The notes under the pieces were generated by a model. That model made no database searches. It saw only the letters and a list, made by a program, of their open reading frames with translations, and was not told where the DNA came from. Both the position numbers and the translations under genes were made by a program. Positions 1-6,472 of a DNA stretch of 14,553 nucleotides are shown here, piece by piece. The stretch comes from Paraktedonobacter sp035294465 (GTDB lineage Bacteria; Chloroflexota; Ktedonobacteria; Ktedonobacterales; Ktedonobacteraceae). The DNA lies in assembly GCA_035294465.1 (NCBI GenBank), contig DATGKW010000129.1, forward strand, positions 1-14,553, written 5' to 3'. Each line of letters opens with the position of its first letter. Within the stretch, counting starts at the first letter, position 1.

Positions 1-1223
1 TGCTGTCCGTCGAGCTTGCTCACCTGGCGCGGTTGCGCAGGCTGGAGCAGGAAACGCAATAGATTAAGCAGAGCCAGACAGCCCATCAGCAGGACCGAAA
101 TCCAGGCGATCAGCCAGCCCCCGGCCTGCACCAGTAGCAGGACCACGTATGCTTTCTGACCCTGCTGGAGATATTGCGAAAGCTGCGGCCAGACATGATA
201 GACCTCATTCCACGAGGCCGGGGGCAGGCCGCCCAGGTGGTAAAGCAGGAACGAGCCGAGCAGACAACCTATGCCAGGATAGAGCAGAGAGCTCACCCAC
301 GAACCTCGTACACCGCGCGCAATCGTTCGTTTGCTTGCGCGTTTCTCGCCGTCCTGACCAATCGTGCCCCAGGTATTGATAAGCGCGCCCAGCACAACCA
401 GCCCGCCGCCTATATAGCCCTGAACGGACAGAACTTCACCCAGATAGAGATTAGCGATAATTGCACCCAGCACAGGCTCCAGGATATAGATAAACGAGAC
501 AGTCACCGGCGAGATATAGTTTTGCAACAATACCGTGATCAGCGTCGGTACAAACGTACAGGCCGTGGAAACGTAGAGCACTACCCAGACATCTTTTGGC
601 AGGTTCGGATGCACTGCCTGCCAGTCCCCAAAGAGCAGAGCCACCAGACAGGCCCATGCTGCCGTGGTCAACAACTCAATGCCAAACAAAGGCCAGTGGG
701 CCTGTTCGTCCTTCTGCTCATAATCTGAGAGAAAGACATAGCCGGTATAAAACAGGCCGCCCAGAAATGCTATCAATGTGCCGCGAAAAGCGCCCGCAGA
801 AGCAGTGAAGATCAGCAGTGCAGCTCCGGTCAGCGAAAGGACACCGGCGAGCCAGGTCTTGCCCTTCACAGGCTCGCGGAAAAGCCCCCAGGCGATCATT
901 GCCGCCACGAAACCATTCAAGGCCGGGAAGAAAGCCGTGCTGGTAGCGGTGGTGTATTTCAGCGCGATAGCAATAGTAAACAGCGCCAGGCAAAGCGTGC
1001 TGCCCAAAAGGATGCCGCGTTTGACAACCGCGCGGCTCATATTCTTCCACGAACAGAGAATGATCAGAAGGCCGGCAGGAGCCAGCGAAACCATCTCAAA
1101 AAAGGTGAAAACGATGGGATCGATCCGGCTCAGGGCCTCTTTCGTCACCGAATAGTAGGTGGCAAAGAAGATGGTATTCAAAAGGAATCCGCATCCCGCG
1201 ATCAGCTTCATTCTCATAGGCAT
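1..1223 (-). CDS. DMT/EamA-family permease, 3' end beyond the window
   Basis: An open frame runs without a stop from 1223 to base 1, giving at least 407 residues. The first 290 or so look like a ten-helix drug/metabolite transporter: hydrophobic segments repeat, and the two halves (about 5-140 and 150-285) carry EamA-like features such as 'FIYILEPVLGAIIA' near residue 244, the conserved stretch before the last helices. Such proteins move small metabolites across the inner membrane; the substrate cannot be read from sequence. Starts at 1223, 1217 and 1211 are in frame; GGAG lies 8 bases before the ATG at 1217, which I prefer. An extension past residue 290 has a basic patch (RASKRTIARGVR) and two more hydrophobic stretches (about 310-330 and 358-393), so the protein is longer than the usual 280-310 residues. 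It follows the SpeD-like gene by about 45 bases and is probably co-transcribed. Confidence 0.8.
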   Translation of the reverse strand, partial: MPMRMKLIAGCGFLLNTIFFATYYSVTKEALSRIDPIVFTFFEMVSLAPAGLLIILCSWKNMSRAVVKRGILLGSTLCLALFTIAIALKYTTATSTAFFPALNGFVAAMIAWGLFREPVKGKTWLAGVLSLTGAALLIFTASAGAFRGTLIAFLGGLFYTGYVFLSDYEQKDEQAHWPLFGIELLTTAAWACLVALLFGDWQAVHPNLPKDVWVVLYVSTACTFVPTLITVLLQNYISPVTVSFIYILEPVLGAIIANLYLGEVLSVQGYIGGGLVVLGALINTWGTIGQDGEKRASKRTIARGVRGSWVSSLLYPGIGCLLGSFLLYHLGGLPPASWNEVYHVWPQLSQYLQQGQKAYVVLLLVQAGGWLIAWISVLLMGCLALLNLLRFLLQPAQPRQVSKLDGQ

Positions 1224-1265
1224 TGCTCCGTGGCGAAATGAGCCTCTCCTTTCCTTTAGCTCATC

Positions 1266-1697
1266 TCAGGAGGCTTCGAGAGCTAGAGGATAAGGCAAGG
1301 CGTCGGCCTTTCTACGATACTGACGCTCGTTCCAGGGTACGCGCGGCGAACGCATAGCGCGGCGAATCGTGTGAACTTCGACATCTGGCGTCTGGAACAT
1401 TTCGCAGGCAAACGTCACCACATCCTGGACCGAGAATTCCTCGCAAGAGAAGACATCGATATTGACCATTCTGTACGGCTCCCAGGCATGCAAGCTGACG
1501 TGGCTGGTGGCGATAATTACAAAGCCGGAATAGCCGTCATCCAGCGGATCGCTGGTCTTGATATAGCGCAGTTCAGCCGGTCCGACCTTCATCATCTTGA
1601 TACGATTGGGATACTCCTCAAGCACCCCGCGCAGAAAGGACTCGTCCGCCAGCAATTCGGGTTTGCACCCGTAAAGATCAAGCGTAACATGCAGCAT
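1266..1697 (-). CDS. speD: S-adenosylmethionine decarboxylase (SpeD) family, pyruvoyl-dependent, variant active site
   Basis: This 143-residue protein belongs to the small self-processing decarboxylase family that supplies aminopropyl groups for spermidine. The start at 1697 (MLHVTLDLYGC) has GGAAAGGGG 8 bases upstream; an earlier in-frame start at 1766 lacks such support. In the segment SHVSLHAWEP, Ser65 aligns with the serine that becomes pyruvoyl, His70 with the processing histidine and Cys85 (DVFSCEEF) with the catalytic cysteine; the spacings of 5 and 20 match Ser63/His68/Cys83 of the Thermotoga enzyme. Family members usually read ESH..(I/V)HTWPE. Here the residue before the serine is Thr and the end is HAWEP, so the substrate may differ. 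Some SpeD relatives are known to have become ornithine or arginine decarboxylases. No spermidine synthase gene is in the window, and the next gene is a permease. Confidence 0.82.
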   Translation of the reverse strand: MLHVTLDLYGCKPELLADESFLRGVLEEYPNRIKMMKVGPAELRYIKTSDPLDDGYSGFVIIATSHVSLHAWEPYRMVNIDVFSCEEFSVQDVVTFACEMFQTPDVEVHTIRRAMRSPRVPWNERQYRRKADALPYPLALEAS

Positions 1698-1766
1698 TAG
1701 ATCTACCCCTTTCCTTCCCAACCAGGCAAACGCCCAGGCGGAATAAGGATACGCCTTATGGCTCAT

Positions 1767-2112
1767 TCCTGGCCCAAAACGGGCAGGTTATTAACTCTAG
1801 GCAAAGTATACCTGCGGTCAATGGCGAAATGCCGCGTTTTTCAACCGCAATCCTTATACGAAAGACAAGCGCTGTGGCAGAGGGACGCCACAAAAATAAG
1901 CGACGTGGCGACGCGTGGCGTGGGTTTAAAAAGGCGAAGGGGCCCTACACCAGATCGAAGAGTAATCCTGGAGTTGCTCCTCTGTTCTCTCTAAAATTGT
2001 CCGGTATAGTATAATGAGGACGCTAGCGCAAGGAGCTGATACCAGCAAAAGAAGTCATTTGATCCTGAGATAGACTTCAACAAAGAGGCTGGTTACGAAT
2101 AAACCTCCGGTC
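1767..2112. other. Intergenic region with alternative hairpins
   Basis: I find no convincing gene here; the open frames of 60-80 codons lack ribosome sites and a recognisable family. Two competing stems share one arm: ACGCCAC at 1885-1891 can pair with GTGGCGT at 1915-1921, or its inner six bases can pair with GTGGCG at 1905-1910. An exact TATAAT lies at 2010-2015. The frame ending in TAA at 2100-2102 (reading FDPEIDFNKEAGYE at its end) stops just before the PIN-like fragment and might be the tail of a lost partner gene, but it matches nothing I know. Confidence 0.4.
2010..2015 (+). promoter_or_regulatory. Candidate -10 element for the dehydrogenase/ligase operon
   Basis: This is an exact TATAAT preceded by TAG. 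No good -35 hexamer sits 16-18 bases upstream (TCTCTC at 1987-1992 is poor). If used, it would give a leader of about 220 bases before the dehydrogenase, running through the PIN-like fragment. I saw no better promoter between here and 2245. Confidence 0.35.
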
Positions 2113-2226
2113 GTGACCAACACGACGCCGCTTATTACGCTGGCCGGGATCGAACTGCTCGATCTCATCCTATTGCCCGTCTTTTCGAAGCTGCTGACGA
2201 AGAAGAGTAGAGAAAGATCAGATTAA
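2113..2226 (+). pseudogene. Amino-terminal stub of a DUF3368/PIN-domain (VapC-like) protein
   Basis: This frame begins VTNTTPLITLAGIELLDL (preceded in frame by another Val) and closely resembles the opening of DUF3368 PIN-domain proteins, which start VVSNTSPLI.LA.IG.LDL and carry the first metal-binding motif there. About 20 residues later the similarity ends and the frame stops at 2226, against roughly 150 residues for the full family. There is no ribosome site before the GTG at 2113, and the frame is open upstream to 2074. I read it as the remnant of a toxin-like gene lost by deletion. The match is short, so chance resemblance remains possible. Confidence 0.42.
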
Positions 2227-2244
2227 GAAAAGGGAAGGAAACAT

Positions 2245-3360
2245 GTGCCATCTATGAAAACACGAGCAGCCATTCAATATGCCCCCGGCGAGCCTATTCG
2301 CGTAGAAGAGATCGAACTTGATGCGCCTAAAGAGCACGAAGTGCAGGTGCGTATGGTCGCAGCTGGCGTCTGCCATTCTGATTATCACGTCGTTACCGGC
2401 GAACTGCCCGCGTATCTGCCGATGGCGCTGGGGCACGAGGGCGCGGGCATTATCGAGGCCGTTGGCCCTGGCGTGACAAATTACAAGGTAGGCGATCACG
2501 TGGTGCTGAGCTTTATGCCTTCCTGTGGCGTCTGTCCCGCCTGCACATCTGGACATTCCAACCTATGCGATAAAGGCACGAGAAGCGCCGCCGGGGCGCT
2601 GCTGGATGGGACGTTCCGTATGCACAAGGATGGGCAGAATATCGGTCAGTTCTGCTTTGTCTCGACATTCAGCGAGCATACTGTCGTTCCTGATATTTCG
2701 CTGGTCCCTATTTCGGAGCACTATCCACTCAATCGCGCTGTACTGGTTGGCTGCGGCGTCCTGACGGGCGTTGGTTCTGTGATCCATCGCGCACGCGTAG
2801 CGCCGGGCAGCAGCGTCCTGGTTGTAGGCTGCGGAGGTGTTGGCTCAAATGTCGTTCAGGGCGCGGCCCTGGCCGGCGCGCATATGATCATCGCCGTTGA
2901 CATCCACGATTTCAAACTGGAAAAAGCTCGCGAGCTGGGCGCGACTCACACCATCAATTCACGCGAGGCCGATCCTCTGGTGCAGATACGCCAGTTGACC
3001 GGAGGCAGCGGCGTAGACTATGCCTTCGATGCCATTGCGCTCTCCGAGACGACAGCCCTGGCCTATAAGGCCGTAGCAAAGAACGGCACACTGGTCATTG
3101 TCGGACTGGCACCTGCCACGCAACAATCTCTGCCCATTGCGCCGCTCAATCTGGTGCTCACCCAGAAGGCCGTACTGGGCGTGCTCTACGGCGATGCCCG
3201 TCCGCGCAACGATATCCCTACAATGCTCAAAATGTACGAATCTGGTAAGCTCAAACTCGACGAACTGGTTACGCAAACCTATACCCTGGATCAAATCAAC
3301 GAGGCTTATGCCGATATGATCGCTGGCAAAATCATACGCGGCGTTATTGAATTTGCTTAA
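2245..3360 (+). CDS. Zinc-dependent alcohol dehydrogenase (MDR family, class III-like)
   Basis: This 371-residue medium-chain dehydrogenase should oxidise an alcohol to an aldehyde with NAD in the cytoplasm. Catalytic zinc ligands are Cys43 (GVCHSDYH), His64-Glu65 (GHEGAG) and Cys170 (GCGVLTG). The structural zinc lobe is complete with Cys94, Cys97, Cys100 and Cys108. The Rossmann motif GCGGVG is at 195-200, and Asp219 at the end of the next strand favours NAD over NADP. Overall it resembles the class III/NDMA-dependent-like branch; the exact substrate is unknown. The GTG at 2245 lies 5 bases after GGAAGGA, while the in-frame ATG at 2254 is 14 bases away, so I favour the GTG. An out-of-frame ATG at 2243 overlaps it and opens only a four-codon reading (MCHL). 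The acyl-CoA ligase follows after 16 bases. Confidence 0.92.
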   Translation: MPSMKTRAAIQYAPGEPIRVEEIELDAPKEHEVQVRMVAAGVCHSDYHVVTGELPAYLPMALGHEGAGIIEAVGPGVTNYKVGDHVVLSFMPSCGVCPACTSGHSNLCDKGTRSAAGALLDGTFRMHKDGQNIGQFCFVSTFSEHTVVPDISLVPISEHYPLNRAVLVGCGVLTGVGSVIHRARVAPGSSVLVVGCGGVGSNVVQGAALAGAHMIIAVDIHDFKLEKARELGATHTINSREADPLVQIRQLTGGSGVDYAFDAIALSETTALAYKAVAKNGTLVIVGLAPATQQSLPIAPLNLVLTQKAVLGVLYGDARPRNDIPTMLKMYESGKLKLDELVTQTYTLDQINEAYADMIAGKIIRGVIEFA

Positions 3361-3376
3361 ATAAAGGGGGTCCCTC

Positions 3377-4945
3377 ATGAACATTGCACAGGGACTGGTA
3401 CACGCCAGAAGGGTCGCAGGCACGCGCGAAGCCGTCGTCTGCGGATCTACTCGCTACACCTGGGAAGAGTTTGATCAACGTACCGATGCTCTGGCCCGTG
3501 GGCTGGCCGGACTGGGCATCCAGCGCGGCGACCGCGTGGCCGTGCTGATGCTCAATTGCCATCGTTATCTGGAACTCTACTACGCCTGCGCCCGTATGGG
3601 CGCAGTCATTGTTCCGCTGAACATTCGTCTGGCTCGCCCCGAAATTGTCTTTATCCTCAACGATAGCGAAAGTAAGGTGCTGGTCGTGGATAAAGCCTTT
3701 GCTCCACACGCCACCGGGCGCGACACCTTCCCCACCGTAGAAAATATTATCTATATTGGCGACGATAAGACGCCAGATGGCATGATGAACTACGAAGACG
3801 TCGTGAGCAAAGGTAGTCACATGCAGGAGAGCGTAGACCAGGCTATGGAGGACGACGATCTCTCTGGTCTCTATTACACCGGTGGCACAACCGGGAGAGC
3901 CAAAGGCGTCATGCTCTCACACAAAAATGTCGTCTCCAATGCCGTCAATGTGGTTATCGCCGCTGCTTACAACGAAAAAGATACCTATCTGCACGCCGCG
4001 CCGATGTTCCATCTGGCCGATACGGCTTCAACTTTCGCGATTACCATGGTAGGCGGGCGGCACGCCTTCGTTCCGATGTTCAACCCCGAAGCTGTCCTGC
4101 AAGTAATCCAGCAAGAGAAGGTCACCGTCACTACGCTTGTGCCCACCATGATTAATATGCTGCTTAATCATCCCCACGTCGATAATTACGATCTTTCGAG
4201 CTTGCGCCGCCTGACTTACGGAGCCGCACCTATGCCGGTTGAATTGCTCAAGAAGGGTCTGGCGAAATGGGGGCAGATCTTTGGCCAGGGCTACGGGCTG
4301 ACAGAAGCGGCACCATTGCTCACCGGTCTGGACACCTGGGATCACATCCCGGACGGCACGCCCGAACAGATGCAGCGACTCTCTTCTGTTGGACGCGAGA
4401 TCCCCTGCGTCGAAGTGCGGGTTGTGAATGTGGATGGAGAAGACGTGCAGCCCGGTGAGATCGGCGAAATCATCGCACGCGGCCCCAATATCATGCTTGG
4501 TTACTGGCACATGCCCGAAGCCACGGCAGCGGCCATTGTAGATGGCTGGCTACACACCGGCGACCTGGCTACGGTGGATGAAGCAAACTACATTTACATC
4601 GTTGATCGCGCCAAAGACATGATCATCTCCGGCGGAGAAAACGTCTACTCAATTGAGGTCGAAAATGCCCTTTACACGCACCCTGCTGTGCTGGAAGCCG
4701 CCGTTATCGGCATCCCCGACGAGCACTGGGGCGAGGCTGTTCACGCCGTCGTGGTTCTCAAGCCCGGTATGCAGGCCAGCGCGGAAGAGCTGATCAATCA
4801 CACGCGCACACAGATCGCGGGCTATAAAGTACCGCGTAGCATCGAGTTTTTCACCGAGGCGCTGCCCAAAAGCGGAGCTGGCAAGATTCTCAAACGCACC
4901 TTGCGCGAGAAGTACTGGGCTGGCCAGAGCCGCAACGTCCACTGA
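3377..4945 (+). CDS. AMP-forming acyl-CoA ligase (fatty-acyl-CoA synthetase-like)
   Basis: This 522-residue protein is a complete member of the acyl-CoA synthetase family, which activates a carboxylic acid with ATP and transfers it to coenzyme A. The phosphate-binding motif YYTGGTTGRAKG is at 167-178, the YGLTE motif at 306-310, GWLHTGD at 390-396 and the DRAKDMIISGGEN hinge region at 410-422. The C-terminal catalytic lysine is Lys503 in PKSGAGKILKR. The ATG follows AAAGGGGG by 7 bases and lies 16 bases after the dehydrogenase stop, so the two are surely one operon. The pair suggests catabolism of an alcohol through aldehyde and acid to a CoA thioester, but the enzyme for the aldehyde step is not here. 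Chain length specificity cannot be judged. Confidence 0.93.
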   Translation: MNIAQGLVHARRVAGTREAVVCGSTRYTWEEFDQRTDALARGLAGLGIQRGDRVAVLMLNCHRYLELYYACARMGAVIVPLNIRLARPEIVFILNDSESKVLVVDKAFAPHATGRDTFPTVENIIYIGDDKTPDGMMNYEDVVSKGSHMQESVDQAMEDDDLSGLYYTGGTTGRAKGVMLSHKNVVSNAVNVVIAAAYNEKDTYLHAAPMFHLADTASTFAITMVGGRHAFVPMFNPEAVLQVIQQEKVTVTTLVPTMINMLLNHPHVDNYDLSSLRRLTYGAAPMPVELLKKGLAKWGQIFGQGYGLTEAAPLLTGLDTWDHIPDGTPEQMQRLSSVGREIPCVEVRVVNVDGEDVQPGEIGEIIARGPNIMLGYWHMPEATAAAIVDGWLHTGDLATVDEANYIYIVDRAKDMIISGGENVYSIEVENALYTHPAVLEAAVIGIPDEHWGEAVHAVVVLKPGMQASAEELINHTRTQIAGYKVPRSIEFFTEALPKSGAGKILKRTLREKYWAGQSRNVH

Positions 4946-4956
4946 ACCGATCAGCT

Positions 4957-5008
4957 AGCAGAACTACTCCGCGGACCTGGAAGACACCGCCCGCGGAGTA
5001 GTTCTGCT
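4957..5008. terminator. Perfect 18-bp inverted repeat after the ligase gene
   Basis: Arms 4957-4974 (AGCAGAACTACTCCGCGG) and 4991-5008 pair without mismatch around a 16-base loop. It starts 11 bases after the ligase stop, between convergent genes. There is no T-run on either side, so it is not a textbook intrinsic terminator. It may stop transcription less directly, protect the mRNA end, or be a palindromic repeat element. Confidence 0.6.
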
Positions 5009-5330
5009 CTAGCCAATTAAACGGCTATATCCTTCGCAAATTGCACCTTTACCGGGGAAATCCTCACCAGCACCCCCGGAACGTTGTTGCATTGGTCATC
5101 GCTTTCGGCCAGACCCTCGCCCATATATCTTGCCGGAACGCGCGTGGCCCACCCGGTGAAACAAGATTGGCAGTTCAGTGCTAAAGGTCGCCGTCCTCTC
5201 AACCCGGACGGCATACGGTGATGCCCCATCATCCATGCAGAGGGAAAAAGGAAACGCGCGGGTCGCGCCGCATGTTCGCGGCCTTCCCTTGAATGCTTCC
5301 CCGTCGTATTGGAGGGGTCAGTAAGAGAAT
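5009..5330. other. Hairpin-rich gap between convergent genes
   Basis: I see no credible gene. A minus-strand frame through here enters from inside the protease gene and crosses its terminator, so it is probably accidental. Two compact GC stems stand out: CCGGGG 5052-5057 with CCCCGG 5074-5079, and CCGTCC 5191-5196 with GGACGG 5206-5211. The stretch could be a decayed mobile-element end or an unrecognised structured RNA; nothing decides between them. Confidence 0.35.
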
Positions 5331-5370
5331 GAGAGCGAAAAAGGCAGGACCAACAGCCTCTTTCGCTCTC
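5331..5370 (-). terminator. Terminator hairpin of the DUF2268 gene
   Basis: GAGAGCGAAA (5331-5340) pairs perfectly with TTTCGCTCTC (5361-5370), with an inner AGGC/GCCT stem at 5342-5345 and 5356-5359. It lies 13 bases beyond the stop of the minus-strand protease gene. Read on the minus strand it is followed by ATTCTCTT, a weak T-rich tail. It probably ends that transcript. Confidence 0.65.
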
Positions 5371-5383
5371 GCTACCCATGTGC

Positions 5384-6280
5384 CTATTTGAAAAACCCCG
5401 ACTCCTCAATAATCTCCGCATACGGCACAAACGTAGCCTCAGTGGCCGTCTTGCCAGTTCGGCTAAGATAGGCCTGAACGACCTGGTAGCCGATGGTATA
5501 GCCGGCGCAGTGAGGAAGGCCGAGTTCAGGGAGGCCCCATTGCTTCGCTGTTTCGTCGCCGAAAATGTAGGCGCGGATCTTGTCAAAGCCAGTCACGTCG
5601 AGGGCCTGGCTGATGATGGCTTTGGAGCGCTCCGTTTCCTCGGTGTTGAGTGTACTCACCCAGGGGCCGATGAATTCGGGGCCATAGAGTTCGGCGGCAA
5701 ACGACTCAGCGAGGCCCTCCAGGACAATATACTGGCCTACGGAGGTTTGCATAGTCCAGGGTTCGTGGGTAAGGCGCACGCGGTGGTTAAATTCGTGGAC
5801 CAGCGCCGCAGGTATGCGCGGTAGGTTGTAGTCGTTCGGCCAGATGGGCAACACAACATAGCCGGGAAGCTGCGCACCTGCGTAGCCACGGTTCAGGTCC
5901 ATGAAGATCCGGTCGCGCGGATTGCCCAGAAACAGCAGACCCGTGATATGGTCTTCGGCGCAGGAACGCCCGGTAGCATCAAATGTCTGCGCGGCCAGCT
6001 TCAAAGCCTCGTCGGCTTTATGCCAGGCATCAAACTGTTCCAGGCGATCCAGGGCTTGCCGATGTTCGGCAAGATCGGCCTCAAGGTCGACATTCCACAT
6101 CATTGCCATAGCCGTCGCCTCATCATCGGGGGCCTGCGGATTGATCCGGCGCATTGCTATGTGCCAGTAGTCGCGCAATGGCTCAATCAGGCGTTCGCGA
6201 TAAACGGCGCGACGCTCGGAGATGGGTGCAGCGATTACCGCACGCATCGCGGAAAGCGTATCGTAGATAGTGATTTCCAT
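5384..6280 (-). CDS. DUF2268 putative zinc-dependent protease
   Basis: This 298-residue protein carries the gluzincin-like motif HEFNH at 162-166, followed by EGLAES at 188-193, the order seen in the DUF2268 family of predicted Zn-dependent proteases. His162 and His166 would bind zinc, Glu163 would be the general base, and a glutamate in EGLAES is the likely third ligand. There is no signal peptide or membrane segment, so it is probably cytoplasmic. The ATG at 6280 has AAGGA 7 bases upstream; an in-frame start at 6313 lies at the transcription start expected from the promoter at 6320-6350 and is unlikely. The natural substrate is unknown for the family. It is divergent from the alpha/beta hydrolase gene and probably regulated through the palindrome at 6330-6344. 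Confidence 0.82.
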   Translation of the reverse strand: MEITIYDTLSAMRAVIAAPISERRAVYRERLIEPLRDYWHIAMRRINPQAPDDEATAMAMMWNVDLEADLAEHRQALDRLEQFDAWHKADEALKLAAQTFDATGRSCAEDHITGLLFLGNPRDRIFMDLNRGYAGAQLPGYVVLPIWPNDYNLPRIPAALVHEFNHRVRLTHEPWTMQTSVGQYIVLEGLAESFAAELYGPEFIGPWVSTLNTEETERSKAIISQALDVTGFDKIRAYIFGDETAKQWGLPELGLPHCAGYTIGYQVVQAYLSRTGKTATEATFVPYAEIIEESGFFK

Positions 6281-6319
6281 AAGATTTTCCTTTCGTTTAA
6301 AAACAAGCCTCATAGTCCG

Positions 6320-6350
6320 AGTCTAAAGCATGACGTAACGTCATATGCAA
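6320..6350 (-). promoter_or_regulatory. MerR-type promoter and operator for the DUF2268 gene
   Basis: On the minus strand TTGCAT (6350-6345) and TAGACT (6325-6320) are separated by 19 bases. The palindrome ATGACGT-N-ACGTCAT (6330-6344, perfect 7-bp arms) lies inside that spacer. A lengthened 19-20 bp spacer holding a dyad is the signature of promoters activated by MerR-family regulators, which untwist the DNA. The start of transcription would fall near 6313, about 33 bases before the ATG at 6280. No MerR gene is in the window. Confidence 0.55.
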
Positions 6351-6383
6351 GAGGGAGAGAAAAATTGTGCCTGGAGGGAACCA

Positions 6384-6413
6384 TTGAGCGTAGTAAAGAT
6401 GTATACATGTTAT
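6384..6413 (+). promoter_or_regulatory. Candidate promoter of the alpha/beta hydrolase gene
   Basis: TTGAGC (6384-6389) and TGTTAT (6408-6413) are 18 bases apart, about 60 bases before the hydrolase ATG. The self-complementary ATGTATACAT at 6399-6408 lies in the spacer. Part of the spacer (AGTAAAGATGT, 6392-6402) is repeated in inverted form at 6448-6458, just before the ribosome site. Both hexamers are imperfect. Confidence 0.35.
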
Positions 6414-6458
6414 TTCAACGAAGCGTTTTTTTGCAAAGCAGAACAAGACATCTTTACT
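6392..6458. repeat. 11-bp inverted repeat flanking the hydrolase leader
   Basis: AGTAAAGATGT (6392-6402) and ACATCTTTACT (6448-6458) are perfect reverse complements separated by 45 bases. The left arm is inside the candidate promoter and the right arm ends 3 bases before the GGAGGAG ribosome site. This could be a pair of sites for one regulator. Confidence 0.5.
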
Positions 6459-6472
6459 TGTGGAGGAGCCTG

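Noticed and set aside
174..728. A 184-codon plus-strand frame at the left edge
   Set aside because: It is antisense to the permease frame, which reads clean membrane helices along its whole length; the plus-strand translation has no family features.
1698..1766. Longer start for the SpeD-like protein
   Set aside because: The ATG at 1697 has a strong, well-spaced ribosome site and gives the family's usual start just before the first strand.
1885..1921. Short repeats checked as a possible CRISPR array
   Set aside because: Only six- to seven-base repeats without regular spacers; no array anywhere in the window.
1758..2014. Two short plus-strand frames in the 1767-2112 gap
   Set aside because: No ribosome site, overlap with each other and with the SpeD upstream region, and no recognisable protein.
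5017..5586. A 189-codon minus-strand frame in the gap and protease gene
   Set aside because: It overlaps the DUF2268 gene in another frame, crosses that gene's terminator hairpin, has low-complexity Arg/Ser-rich composition and no recognisable family.
5948..6472. Upstream extension of the alpha/beta hydrolase frame
   Set aside because: It overlaps the divergent protease gene and its promoter; the ATG at 6473 has an excellent ribosome site and is followed by a normal membrane anchor.
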